Source: Phocaeicola_A sp045545095
GTDB lineage: Bacteria > Bacteroidota > Bacteroidia > Bacteroidales > Bacteroidaceae
Direction of reading: 5' to 3'
DNA: 55,989 nt
Assembly (NCBI GenBank): GCA_045545095.1
Contig: JAZQAG010000056.1
Coordinates: forward strand, 1-55,989
The notes beneath the pieces were generated by a model, which was given only the letters and a program-made list of their open reading frames with translations, had not been told where the DNA came from and ran no database searches. A program made the translations under genes and the position numbers. Shown here piece by piece: positions 1 through 8,353 of the stretch (positions within the stretch are counted from its first letter, which is position 1; the number at the start of each line of letters is the position of its first letter).

Positions 1-804
1 TTTTGTCCTTGCATACAGTTCGTACATCCGTGTGAAATGGCGCACTTTGGTAATGGGCCTCATACATAGTTTATCTTCATGAAACATTCCACTTTCATAA
101 AGTTCTATTTCCCCAAGCCGTCTGTTCAACTCTTCCACATCCGCTTTGGGTGAAATATGAGCCATGACAACAATGTTATGGGAACTGGAACGGGAACGAG
201 AAGGTCTGTCTGGTGTCATACGGCTGACGAAATCAAAATTGAAATTGGAATGTCTGCCCCACTTATCAAACACGGCCGTTACGATACGGGTTTGCTTATA
301 CCCTTCATCTACTGTGACCAATTCTTTCCCAATGGGCGATTCGTCACCCCATAGACGGGCTGCCATTTCGCTACTGATGGCCACTTCGTTCGGATTGTGT
401 ACAAAATCGGTGGTTCCTTCCTTCAATTGAAAACCTACCAGCGACACAAAGTTGGTGTCAGTCAGGCTCCATTCCGCTTGCCGCCTGCTTTCGTACCAAG
501 AAAGTCCATTGATGCTGCTTGCATAAAAATTATAAATGATAGAGGGTTGCTCTAATTGGGGTAGTTCATACAACAGACGAGTTTCTAATAATTTTGACGG
601 GGCACTCGTACTTTGCCCAAACATAAGGACATACAGATTCTCCGCATCCTTATGAAACGCATCATACGTCGTTTCATACTTTATCCACATGCTTGCCAGT
701 GCGAAGCATGCGAAGCCGATGGCCAGGCTGACGATGCTGACCACGGATTGCAAGCGGTATTTGACGAGTTGTTGCCAGGCGATGGCCAAATTATGTTGTA
801 TCAT
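1..804 (-). CDS. FtsX/MacB-like ABC transporter permease, N-terminal part (cut by window edge)
   Basis: This frame is open from an ATG at 802-804 to the window edge (268 codons, no stop), so only the N-terminal part is visible. The protein begins with a short cytoplasmic stretch (MIQHNLAIAWQQLVKYR) and one clear membrane segment at about residues 20-43. A soluble, periplasmic-looking region follows, typical of a MacB periplasmic core domain. That plan (one N-terminal helix, large periplasmic domain, further helices later) is known for FtsX/MacB permeases, which couple to a separate ATPase for efflux or mechanotransmission; Bacteroidales hold many paralogues. No partner ATPase is visible here because the gene runs off the edge. 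The family is fairly secure; the substrate is unknown. Confidence 0.78.
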   Translation of the reverse strand, partial: MIQHNLAIAWQQLVKYRLQSVVSIVSLAIGFACFALASMWIKYETTYDAFHKDAENLYVLMFGQSTSAPSKLLETRLLYELPQLEQPSIIYNFYASSINGLSWYESRRQAEWSLTDTNFVSLVGFQLKEGTTDFVHNPNEVAISSEMAARLWGDESPIGKELVTVDEGYKQTRIVTAVFDKWGRHSNFNFDFVSRMTPDRPSRSRSSSHNIVVMAHISPKADVEELNRRLGEIELYESGMFHEDKLCMRPITKVRHFTRMYELYARTK

Positions 805-922
805 GGTTGGAAGCCCCCTCTAACTTCTCCCCACGGGGAGGATTCAGGGATTTTCAGTTGTTATTATTCATTCAAAGTTGGAGGGAATGTAGAAATTCAC
901 TTCTTATCTGCGGATGAAAAAT

Positions 923-968
923 TAGTGCCGCATGGCTCACTAGTTACTAGTTACTATCCGCTAGTCAC
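923..968. repeat. REP-like intergenic repeat, copy 1
   Basis: The spacer upstream of the permease gene holds GTGCCGCATGGCTCACTAG followed by imperfect repeats of CTAGTTACT. The reverse complement of the spacer at 50280-50345 has a matching series (GCACCGCATGGTCTAGTCAC, then TCGTAGTTCGTAG), and 34266-34312 carries the second half. I infer a dispersed non-coding repeat family. Confidence 0.45.
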
Positions 969-2602
969 TTTTTTCTCTCCAACTCCTGCAGGTTCTCCAT
1001 CTTCTTGGTTTCGAGGAATTCGTAGATGCCGCAGAGGTGTTCGCGTACGCGCTGGTTGCCGAACTCATAGACTTTGGTGACGAGGCCGTCGAGGAAGTCG
1101 CGGTCGTGGCTGACGACGATGAGCGTGCCGTCGAAATCGATGAGGGCCTGCTTGAGGATGTCCTTGGTCTTGATATCGAGGTGGTTGGTAGGCTCGTCGA
1201 GGATGAGGAGGTTAACGGGCTCGAGGAGGAGCTTGAGCAATGCCAGTCGGGTGCGCTCGCCTCCGGAGAGTACCTTCACCTTCTTCATGGATTCCTCAGG
1301 GCCTCCGAACATGAAGGCACCGAGCAGGTCGCGAATCTTGTTGCGCACATCGCCCTTGGCCACATCGTCGATGGTTTGGAAGACGGTGAGGTTCTCGTCG
1401 AGCAGGGATGCCTGATTCTGGGCAAAGTAGCCTATCTGCACGTTGTGTCCGAGGGTGAGGGTTCCGTCGTGAGGGATTTCACCCATGATGCTCTTGACCA
1501 TCGTACTCTTTCCTTCTCCGTTACGTCCGACAAAAGCAATCTTGTCACCACGCTCAACCATGAAGGTGGCATCTTTAAAGATGAGGCGGTCGTAACTCTT
1601 TCCTACACGATCGGCTATGACCGGATAGTTTCCGCTACGGGGTGAAGGGGGGAACTTGAGGCGCAAGCGTGAGGTGTCTTCCTCATCGACTTCGATGATT
1701 TCGAGCTTCTCGAGCATCTTCACACGGCTCTGCACTTGGAGGGTCTTACTGTACGTGCCCTTGAAGCGCTCGATGAAGTCCTTGGTCTCCTGAATCATCT
1801 TCTGTTGCTCCTCGTACTGTTTCTGTTGCTGTTCGCGGCGCTCCTTGCGAAGCTCGAGGTAGTGGCTATAGGTGGCCTTGTAGTCGTAGATGCGCCCCAT
1901 GGTGACCTCGATGGTGCGGGTGGTGATGGAATCTACGAACTTACGGTCGTGGCTGATGATGATGACGGCCTTGGCACTGTTGATGAGGAACTCTTCGAGC
2001 CACTGGATACTCTCGATGTCGAGGTGGTTCGTAGGCTCGTCGAGCAGGAGTACGTCGGGGTTCTGGAGGAGCAGCTTGGCTAACTCGATGCGCATGCGCC
2101 ATCCGCCACTGAAGGAGGAGGTGGGCTTGTCGAAGTCGGTGCGCTCGAAACCAAGGCCGAGCAGGGCTTTCTCCACATCTTCCTCGAAGTGGGTGAGGTC
2201 GATGGCGTAGAACTTCTCGCTCATGGCCGCCACCTTCTCGATAAGCTCCATGTAAGAGTCGCTCTCGTAGTCGGTGCGCTCGGCCAGCTCCTTGTTCATG
2301 GCTTCAATCTCGGCCTCCATGGCATGGAGGTGGGCAAAAGCCTGGCTGGCCTCTTCGAAGACGGTGCGCCCGTCCTCGGTCATCAGGTGCTGGGGCAGGT
2401 AGGCAATGACGCAATCCTTCGGTGCAGAGACCTTTCCGCGGGTAGGTTGGCGCACACCGGCCAGGATTTTCAACAAAGTGCTCTTGCCGGCACCGTTCTT
2501 TCCCATGAGGGCGATGCGGTCCTTCTCATTGATTTGAAACGAAATGTCGCTAAAGAGGGTAGTGCCTCCGAACTCTACGGTGAGGCCGTCAACTGAAATC
2601 AT
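965..2602 (-). CDS. ABC-F family ATPase (ribosome-associated, EttA/Uup/YbiT type)
   Basis: A soluble protein of 545 residues with two ABC ATPase domains and no membrane segment. Domain 1 has Walker A GKNGAGKST near residue 34, signature FSGGWRMR, and Walker B followed by DEPTNHLDI. Domain 2 has GRNGEGKST near residue 357, LSGGERTR and again DEPTNHLDI. Between them, about residues 235-305, lies a charged, Gln/Glu/Lys-rich helical linker, the P-site tRNA interaction motif that defines ABC-F proteins. Members bind the ribosomal E site and relieve stalled translation or protect against antibiotics; which of these applies here cannot be read from sequence. Both catalytic glutamates are present. 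Heptamer repeats lie directly upstream of the ATG. Confidence 0.9.
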   Translation of the reverse strand: MISVDGLTVEFGGTTLFSDISFQINEKDRIALMGKNGAGKSTLLKILAGVRQPTRGKVSAPKDCVIAYLPQHLMTEDGRTVFEEASQAFAHLHAMEAEIEAMNKELAERTDYESDSYMELIEKVAAMSEKFYAIDLTHFEEDVEKALLGLGFERTDFDKPTSSFSGGWRMRIELAKLLLQNPDVLLLDEPTNHLDIESIQWLEEFLINSAKAVIIISHDRKFVDSITTRTIEVTMGRIYDYKATYSHYLELRKERREQQQKQYEEQQKMIQETKDFIERFKGTYSKTLQVQSRVKMLEKLEIIEVDEEDTSRLRLKFPPSPRSGNYPVIADRVGKSYDRLIFKDATFMVERGDKIAFVGRNGEGKSTMVKSIMGEIPHDGTLTLGHNVQIGYFAQNQASLLDENLTVFQTIDDVAKGDVRNKIRDLLGAFMFGGPEESMKKVKVLSGGERTRLALLKLLLEPVNLLILDEPTNHLDIKTKDILKQALIDFDGTLIVVSHDRDFLDGLVTKVYEFGNQRVREHLCGIYEFLETKKMENLQELERKK

Positions 2603-2634
2603 GAATTTAATTATGAATTACGAATTATGAATTA
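2603..2634 (-). repeat. Heptamer repeats in the ABC-F leader
   Basis: Read on the minus strand, the 32 bases before the start codon are near-repeats of the 7-mer ATTCATA (ATTCATA, ATTCGTA, ATTCATA, then a degenerate unit). A related (AATCATA) array precedes the DUF4301 start codon at 34220-34266. The function is unknown; the position overlaps the ribosome-binding region. Confidence 0.6.
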
Positions 2635-2635
2635 G

Positions 2636-2821
2636 GAGTTAGAGGAAATTTTTAGGAGTTAAAAGAGTTATCATTCGCTTCGCGCATTAGGAGTTAAAGG
2701 AGTTAAAGCCGATAGTTCTGCTTACATAATTGCGAAACATTTGGCTAGCAAGCTTTGCTTGCGATAACTCCTAGACCCGAAGGGCCGATAACTCCTTTTA
2801 ACTCCTTTAACTCCTAATGAG
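2636..2821. repeat. Inverted 9-mer repeat element (GGAGTTAAA units)
   Basis: This spacer lies downstream of the DASS gene and upstream of the ABC-F gene. Its left part contains GGAGTTAAA units (2637-2709), and its right part contains the inverse TTTAACTCC units (2797-2818). CATTAGGAGTTAAAGGAG near 2685 pairs with CTCCTTTAACTCCTAATG near 2803, so a long hairpin of roughly 135 nt can form, with CCCGAAGGGCC in its interior. It could act as the 3' end of the DASS transcript. No open frame was seen. Confidence 0.6.
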
Positions 2822-2826
2822 AAAAA

Positions 2827-4344
2827 TTATCCAAAGAATCCGATGTTGCCCAACAGGATCAACATACCATAGCCCAAAATCAAGCCGATGATACCCATGA
2901 TGAGTCCGGCCTTGGCCATGTGTTTCTGTTCAATCATGCCCGTACCGTGAGCCAATGCATTCGGCGGGGTAGAGATGGGCAAGCACATAGCCACAGATGC
3001 GGCGATGGCGATACCGATCAGCAAGCAGGCTACACCACCCAGAGGAGCCAGCTCGGCGGTCATACTCTTACCAACTACGGCAAGGATGGGCACCAAGAGG
3101 GCGGCAGTAGCGGTGTTGGAGATGAAGTTTGAAAGTGTGTAGCAGATGATTCCACCACCAATCAATACCAGCAATGCAGGCCATGTGTTGAACGGAATGG
3201 CGTTGATAAGGTTGTTGGCCAATCCTGTCTCGTTCAGGGCTACACCGAGGGCGAAACCACCGGCAACCATCCAGAGTACGGCCCAGTTGATTTCTTCCAA
3301 GTCGCGACGGGTCAAGACTCCGATACCGGCAAACACAGCGATGGGGAGCAAAGCTACAACGTTAGAGTTTACACCTGTTACTTTATCGGTAATCCACAAC
3401 AGGATGGTGATGCAGAATGTGATGTAAACGATGATTGAACGCCAGTCTTTCTTGGCCTCACCTTCAATCTTCAACTCGATATTCTTCTGCTTGAAGGGGA
3501 ACATCTTCAACAAGAGCACCCAACCGATGATGAGAATCAGGATGGTGAAAGGCAACATGAACATCATCCATTCTCCGAATCCGAGGTTCAGGTTAAGACC
3601 TTCGGGGTCGTTCAAGTACTTCAAGGCGATGGCGTTGGGAGGTGTACCGATAGGAGTACCAAGACCACCCACGTTGGCACCGATAGGAATAGCCATGGCC
3701 AAGGCAATCTTACCCTTACCGTCGGCAGGGAGAGCCTTCAACACGGGAGCAAGGAAGGTGAGCATCATGGCGGCAGTAGCGGTATTGCTCAAGAACATGG
3801 AGAAGATACCTGTCACCAACACGAAGCCGAGCAACACGAAGCGTGACTGGGTGCCGAAGGGCTTCAACATCACCTTGGCTAGGAATGAATCCAAACCTGT
3901 CTTGGTGGCGGCAATAGCCAACACGAAACCACCCAAGAAGAGCATGATGATGGGGTCAGCAAAACAGTAAACGATAGACTTGTACTTGATGAGTGTGCCC
4001 AACTGCTCGGCATCATAGCCTTCGCGGAAAAGCCAAAGGGCACTGTCCGAAGCGGTGAAGAGCAATACCACCATCACGATAACTGAAGTTACCCAAGCGG
4101 GTACGGCCTCGAAAATCCACATCAGGGTGGCAAATGCGAACACGGCGATAACGCGTTGTTCAACATAAGTCAAACCTGGGATTCCGAAATATTCAGTGGG
4201 GAGCAACCACAAAAGCAGGGATACACCTACTGCTACAAGAATTTTGATAGTCTTTGAAAGGGTCTGGTCGTCAGACAGACGTCTCTCTTTTCGTTTCTTC
4301 TGGTATTCCTCTACCAAATGGAAACCGGGGAAAATTTTAAACAT
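2827..4344 (-). CDS. DASS/SLC13 family sodium-dicarboxylate (anion) symporter
   Basis: An inner-membrane protein of 505 residues with about eleven hydrophobic segments. The family hallmark is plain and duplicated: SNTATAAMM followed by PIGTPPNAIA in the first half, and SNTATAALL followed by PISTPPNALA in the second. These SNT loops and the adjacent proline-rich loops bind sodium and the carboxylate in VcINDY. Members move succinate, fumarate, malate or related anions with sodium. The gene is followed on the same strand by the ABC-F gene, and the AspT-like transporter gene lies just upstream (102-bp spacer). Given mutAB next door, dicarboxylate exchange linked to succinate/propionate metabolism is a reasonable inference. 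Sulfate or another anion is not excluded. Confidence 0.9.
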   Translation of the reverse strand: MFKIFPGFHLVEEYQKKRKERRLSDDQTLSKTIKILVAVGVSLLLWLLPTEYFGIPGLTYVEQRVIAVFAFATLMWIFEAVPAWVTSVIVMVVLLFTASDSALWLFREGYDAEQLGTLIKYKSIVYCFADPIIMLFLGGFVLAIAATKTGLDSFLAKVMLKPFGTQSRFVLLGFVLVTGIFSMFLSNTATAAMMLTFLAPVLKALPADGKGKIALAMAIPIGANVGGLGTPIGTPPNAIALKYLNDPEGLNLNLGFGEWMMFMLPFTILILIIGWVLLLKMFPFKQKNIELKIEGEAKKDWRSIIVYITFCITILLWITDKVTGVNSNVVALLPIAVFAGIGVLTRRDLEEINWAVLWMVAGGFALGVALNETGLANNLINAIPFNTWPALLVLIGGGIICYTLSNFISNTATAALLVPILAVVGKSMTAELAPLGGVACLLIGIAIAASVAMCLPISTPPNALAHGTGMIEQKHMAKAGLIMGIIGLILGYGMLILLGNIGFFG

Positions 4345-4407
4345 AACTGGTTAGATATTAATTATTTGTTATTTGGTTAATTGATTGTTTTTCTTTTTCC
4401 TTTAGTT

Positions 4408-4443
4408 GTCTTTAAGGTCTTTAGGGTCTTTAAAGACTTTAGG
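4408..4443. repeat. Four tandem 9-mers (GTCTTTAAG type)
   Basis: Four contiguous 9-base units, GTCTTTAAG, GTCTTTAGG, GTCTTTAAA and GACTTTAGG, fill the spacer directly after the stop codon of the AspT-like gene. The 9-base period and TTTA core resemble the arrays at 2636-2821 and 49166-49191. Confidence 0.65.
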
Positions 4444-4446
4444 GAC

Positions 4447-6123
4447 TTATCCGCAAAGCACCAATATGATCACCTGTGCCGTCACGATGCGGAGGAACAT
4501 GGCCAAGGGATAGACCGTGGTGTAGCCTACGGCCGGTGCATCGTTGCCTGCCGTCTGGTTGGCGTATGCCAAGGCGGGAGGGTCGGTGGTCGATCCGGCA
4601 ATGAGTCCCATCAGGGTGAAGTAGTTGAGCTTGTATTTCAAACGGGCAACCAATCCCATGATGAGGATGGGGAGGGTGGTGATGAGGAATCCGCAACCGA
4701 CGTAAAGCAATCCGTCGCCTTCGACAACCGTGTTTACAAAGTTGGCACCCGCCTTGATGCCTACGCTGGCAAGGAAAAGGGCAAGGCCTATTTCGCGCAA
4801 CATCAGGTTGGCGCTCATGGTGGTATAGGTCACCAGCTTCAGCTTGTATCCGAAGCGGGCAATGAGGATGGCTACGATGAGCGGTCCTCCGGCCAATCCA
4901 AGCTTTATGGGTGTGGGCATACCCGGGATGGCTATGGGCAGGCTACCGAACAGGATGCCGAGGAAGACTCCTACAAAGATGGTGACAATGTTAGGATGGT
5001 CGAGCCGCTTGAGCGAATTGCCCATCTTGTGTGCCACACGCTCTACGGCATCTTGCGGACCTACTACCATCAGGCGGTCGCCTACCTGAAGCTTCAGGTG
5101 GGGGTTGGCAAAGAGGTCCATGCCTGAACGGTTGATGCGGGTCACATTGACTCCATAGATACTGCTGAAATGCAATTGCCCGAGGCTTTTTCCGTTCACC
5201 TTTGATTGTGTCACTAAGATGCGGCGCGAAATGAGGGGTGAGCTGATATCCTGCTGTTCCCAATCCACCTCGATTCTTTTCCCAATGAAGGCGATGATGG
5301 CCTCGGCATCATCTTCGGCACAGACAATGAAGAGCTGGTCGCCCACGTGAAAAATGGTATCGCGGGTGGGGATGCTGACGTGTCCGTTTTGCAGGATGCG
5401 CGAGCAGACGAAATCGCGGTTCAGGAACTCGCGTACGGCCATCAGGGACTTCCCGTTCAGAGCTTCGTTGTGTACCTCCACATGCATCAGGTGTGGTTTG
5501 ATGTGGGGGTTGGCCTCCTCCTCTTGTTTCAGTTCTTCTTCCTCTTTCTTCAAATTCACGCGGCAAAGATGGCGTAGCAGGATTGTTGCTCCGATGATGC
5601 CCACCACTCCGAGGGGATAGGCACAAGCATATCCGTTGGCAATGTCGGGGCCAGTGTATCCTGTTTGGCTCAGCGCCTCGCTGGCGGCACCAAGTCCGGG
5701 TGTGTTGGTCACGGCTCCACAAAGTACACCTACCAGCATGGGAAGGTCTTCGGGATTGAACAGGGTCAGCCACAAAACGAGCATCACCACGATGTTGAGC
5801 AATACCACCCCTGTGGCAATGAGGTTCATTGTCACGCCTCCCTTTTTGAACGAAGAGAAGAACGAGGGGCCTACTTGAAGGCCGATGCAGAAAACAAAGA
5901 GTATGAGTCCGAAATCTTGGATGAAGTTCATGATTTCGCGGTTGCCTGTGAAACCGAAATGTCCCAATAGGATGCCGACGAAAAGTACGAAGGTGACACC
6001 TAAAGAGACTCCGAAAATCTTCATTTTACCAAGCAATACACCGCTTGCTATGACAAACGAGTAGAGTAGCACGATGTGTGCTATCGAATTTGTGTTGAAC
6101 AATAAGTTTTCTAACCAGTACAT
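4447..6123 (-). CDS. AspT/YidE/YbjL-type transporter with two RCK_C domains
   Basis: A 558-residue membrane protein arranged as a hydrophobic half, a soluble middle and a second hydrophobic half. The two membrane halves are the duplicated Asp-Al_Ex domain known from the aspartate:alanine antiporter AspT. The middle (about residues 205-370) holds two TrkA-C/RCK_C ligand domains, recognisable by paired NGKSL motifs and the GDQLFIV and GDRLMVV strands. The frame extends upstream to 6186, but a good Bacteroidetes promoter (6148-6178) lies inside that extension, so I chose the ATG at 6121-6123 (MYWLENLLF). The role is exchange of amino acids or other carboxylates across the inner membrane; the substrate is unknown. 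Confidence 0.85.
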   Translation of the reverse strand: MYWLENLLFNTNSIAHIVLLYSFVIASGVLLGKMKIFGVSLGVTFVLFVGILLGHFGFTGNREIMNFIQDFGLILFVFCIGLQVGPSFFSSFKKGGVTMNLIATGVVLLNIVVMLVLWLTLFNPEDLPMLVGVLCGAVTNTPGLGAASEALSQTGYTGPDIANGYACAYPLGVVGIIGATILLRHLCRVNLKKEEEELKQEEEANPHIKPHLMHVEVHNEALNGKSLMAVREFLNRDFVCSRILQNGHVSIPTRDTIFHVGDQLFIVCAEDDAEAIIAFIGKRIEVDWEQQDISSPLISRRILVTQSKVNGKSLGQLHFSSIYGVNVTRINRSGMDLFANPHLKLQVGDRLMVVGPQDAVERVAHKMGNSLKRLDHPNIVTIFVGVFLGILFGSLPIAIPGMPTPIKLGLAGGPLIVAILIARFGYKLKLVTYTTMSANLMLREIGLALFLASVGIKAGANFVNTVVEGDGLLYVGCGFLITTLPILIMGLVARLKYKLNYFTLMGLIAGSTTDPPALAYANQTAGNDAPAVGYTTVYPLAMFLRIVTAQVIILVLCG

Positions 6124-6147
6124 AAAATCTTTCTGTAAAAAACGCTG

Positions 6148-6178
6148 CAAAATTATGTAAAATGAAAATGTCGGCAAA
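6148..6178 (-). promoter_or_regulatory. Promoter of the AspT-like gene
   Basis: On the minus strand TTTG (6175-6178) is followed after 19 nt by TAATTTTG (6148-6155), an exact match to the Bacteroidetes -33/-7 consensus. Transcription would begin around 6141, which leaves a leader of about 18 nt before the chosen start codon. Confidence 0.75.
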
Positions 6179-6324
6179 TCTTTCATCGTTTTATTTTTAT
6201 TGGGTTTTTATGCAAGGGAATTTTTTGCGCGCGTGAAAATATAAATAGGTGCAGTTTGTAATGTCGGGTTGGCAATTTGAGCGAAAGACAGGGTTTTACT
6301 TGTAATTGGCATGAAAAAAATTTT

Positions 6325-6374
6325 TTTTCCTCTCCTCCAAAACTTTTTTTCAGGTAAGGGAGAAAAAATGCGTG
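6325..6374. promoter_or_regulatory. Shared upstream motif of mutA (also found before ffh)
   Basis: The 360-base divergent spacer between the AspT-like gene and mutA has no open frame and no B12 riboswitch that I can recognise. It contains TTTTTTCAGGTAAGGGAG followed by A6TG, closely matched upstream of ffh (TTTTTCAGACAGGGGAG, A5GTG, 47656-47681). A pyrimidine tract before it gives an imperfect inverted repeat. Confidence 0.45.
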
Positions 6375-6404
6375 AATAATGCCGTCATTCTTCATTTATT
6401 TCTT

Positions 6405-6412
6405 TACCTTTG
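6405..6412 (+). promoter_or_regulatory. Probable -7 element of the mutAB operon
   Basis: TACCTTTG matches the Bacteroidetes -7 consensus TAnnTTTG about 75 bases before the mutA ATG. No convincing TTTG lies 19-21 bases further upstream, so another activator may be needed or the -33 box may be weak. Confidence 0.5.
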
Positions 6413-6485
6413 CACGGTATTATGTAAGAATCAGAATAGAAAAAATACACAAACAGTATAAACATTAGTAATTTTAAACAAGACT

Positions 6486-8351
6486 ATGGCAAATAGTAAA
6501 GAAAAACTTTTCGCTGACTTTGCGCCGGTCTCTACCCAAGAGTGGTTGGACAAGATCAATGTTGACTTGAAGGGCGCGGACTTTGAAAAGAAATTGGTTT
6601 GGAAGACCAATGAGGGTTTTAAAGTGAAGCCCTTCTATCGCAAGGAGGACCTGGAGAACCTGAAGACTACCGAGGCTTTGCCCGGCGAGTTCCCCTACTT
6701 GCGTGGTACAAAAAAGAATGATAACACTTGGTTTGTGCGTCAGGACATCAAGGTGAATTGTCCGAAAGAGGCCAACGCCAAGGCACTGGACATTTTGAAC
6801 AAGGGGGTGGACTCTATCGGATTCAATATCAACAAGAAGGATCTTTGCCCCGAATACATTGAGACCTTGCTTGAAGGCATTTGTGCCGAATGCGTGGAGT
6901 TGAACTTCTCCACCTGCCAGGGTGCCACCGTCATGTTGGCCGGATTGCTCGTGGAGTATTTCACCAAGAAGGGTTACGATCTCGATAAGTTGCAAGGTTC
7001 TATCAACTACGACCCCATGGGCAAGATGCTCACCAAGGGTAAGGATGTGAGCAACTATATCATGGCTGCCAAGACGTTGGTGGAAATCATGAAGGCTTTG
7101 CCGAAGTATCGTTGCATCACGGTGAACGCCATCGAACTGAACAATGCCGGTTCGTACATCAGCCAGGAGTTGGGCTACGCCCTCGCTTGGGGTAACGAAT
7201 ACTTGAACGCTCTGGTAGAAGCCGGTGTGGATGCTACCGAAGCGGCCAAGAAAATCAAGTTCAACTTCGGTATCAGTTCGAACTATTTCCTCGAGATTGC
7301 CAAATTCCGTGCCGCACGCATGCTTTGGGCAAACATCGTGAAGCAGTATGAGCCCAAATGCGATTGCGCTTGCAAGATGAAAGCTCACGCCGAGACTTCA
7401 ACGTTCAACCTCACTTTGTTCGATGCACACGTAAACATGCTCCGTACTCAGACAGAGGCCATGAGTGCTGCCCTTGCCGGTGTGGACTCAATCACCGTGT
7501 CTCCCTTCGACAAGGCTTATCAGGTGGCCGATGACTTCTCTGAGCGCATTGCCCGCAACCAGCAACTCCTCCTCAAGGAAGAGTGTCACTTCGACAAGGT
7601 GGTTGACCCTGCCGCAGGTTCTTATTATATAGAAAACCTGACCGCAAGTATTGCCCAACAGGCTTGGAAAATTTTCCTCGGAGTGGAAGAGGAGGGCGGT
7701 ATGATGGCCGCCATCAAGGCTGGCAAGGTGCAAGAGGCAGTGAATGCCAGCAATCAAGCACGCCACGAGGCCGTGTCAAAGCGTCGCGAAATCCTCCTCG
7801 GCACCAACCAATATCCTAACTTTACCGAACTTTCTGAAGGCAAGGCCCCGATGGGATGTCAGTGCTGTTGTGGTGGCGAACACAAACATGAATGTGAAAA
7901 GCCGTTCGCCACATTGGACAAGAGTCGTGCCGCCAGTGAGTTCGAGGCTCTCCGTTTAGAGACTGAGAACTCAGGCAAACGTCCGAAAGCATTCATGCTG
8001 ACCATCGGTAACCTGGCCATGCGTCAGGCACGTGCCCAATTCTCATGCAACTTCTTGGCTTGTGCCGGATATGAAGTGATTGACAACCTTGGCTTCCCCA
8101 CCGTGGAAGAAGGTGTAGAGGCAGCCATGAAGGCCGGTGCCGACATCGTGGTGCTCTGCTCTAGCGATGACGAGTATGCCGAATACGCCATCCCCGCCTA
8201 CCAGGCGCTCAACGGACGTGCCATGTTCATCGTAGCTGGTGCTCCCGCTTGCATGGACGACCTGAAAGCCGCGGGCATCGAGAACTTCATCCATGTGCGT
8301 TGCAACGTGCTGGAGACACTGAAAGAGTATAACGCTAAATTGCTGAAGTAA
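6486..8351 (+). CDS. mutA: Methylmalonyl-CoA mutase small subunit
   Basis: A 621-residue protein resembling the mutase along its whole length: a TIM-barrel-like N-terminal half and a flavodoxin-like C-terminal domain (about 495-620). The C-terminal domain lacks the DxHxxG cobalamin motif, as expected for the non-catalytic subunit. With MutB it interconverts succinyl-CoA and methylmalonyl-CoA, the step that leads from succinate to propionate. mutB starts two bases after the stop, so the genes are translated as a pair. Two cysteine clusters stand out: CDCACK near residue 293 and CQCCCGGEHKHEC near residue 459, in the linker before the C-terminal domain; these could bind a metal. Start: ATG after a leader with no competing in-frame start. 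Confidence 0.95.
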   Translation: MANSKEKLFADFAPVSTQEWLDKINVDLKGADFEKKLVWKTNEGFKVKPFYRKEDLENLKTTEALPGEFPYLRGTKKNDNTWFVRQDIKVNCPKEANAKALDILNKGVDSIGFNINKKDLCPEYIETLLEGICAECVELNFSTCQGATVMLAGLLVEYFTKKGYDLDKLQGSINYDPMGKMLTKGKDVSNYIMAAKTLVEIMKALPKYRCITVNAIELNNAGSYISQELGYALAWGNEYLNALVEAGVDATEAAKKIKFNFGISSNYFLEIAKFRAARMLWANIVKQYEPKCDCACKMKAHAETSTFNLTLFDAHVNMLRTQTEAMSAALAGVDSITVSPFDKAYQVADDFSERIARNQQLLLKEECHFDKVVDPAAGSYYIENLTASIAQQAWKIFLGVEEEGGMMAAIKAGKVQEAVNASNQARHEAVSKRREILLGTNQYPNFTELSEGKAPMGCQCCCGGEHKHECEKPFATLDKSRAASEFEALRLETENSGKRPKAFMLTIGNLAMRQARAQFSCNFLACAGYEVIDNLGFPTVEEGVEAAMKAGADIVVLCSSDDEYAEYAIPAYQALNGRAMFIVAGAPACMDDLKAAGIENFIHVRCNVLETLKEYNAKLLK

Positions 8352-8353
8352 TC

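Noticed and set aside
1037..1645. 202-codon open frame on the plus strand opposite the ABC-F gene
   Set aside because: Val/Glu/Asp/Leu-rich low-quality translation, opposite conserved ATPase motifs; a shadow frame.
6187..6485. Cobalamin riboswitch before the B12-dependent mutase
   Set aside because: I looked for the B12-box wording and paired arms and found none; the operon may be controlled otherwise.
6474..7388. 304-codon open frame on the minus strand opposite mutA
   Set aside because: It lies wholly opposite a clear mutA sequence, shows no family resemblance and is explained by the codon bias of the true gene.
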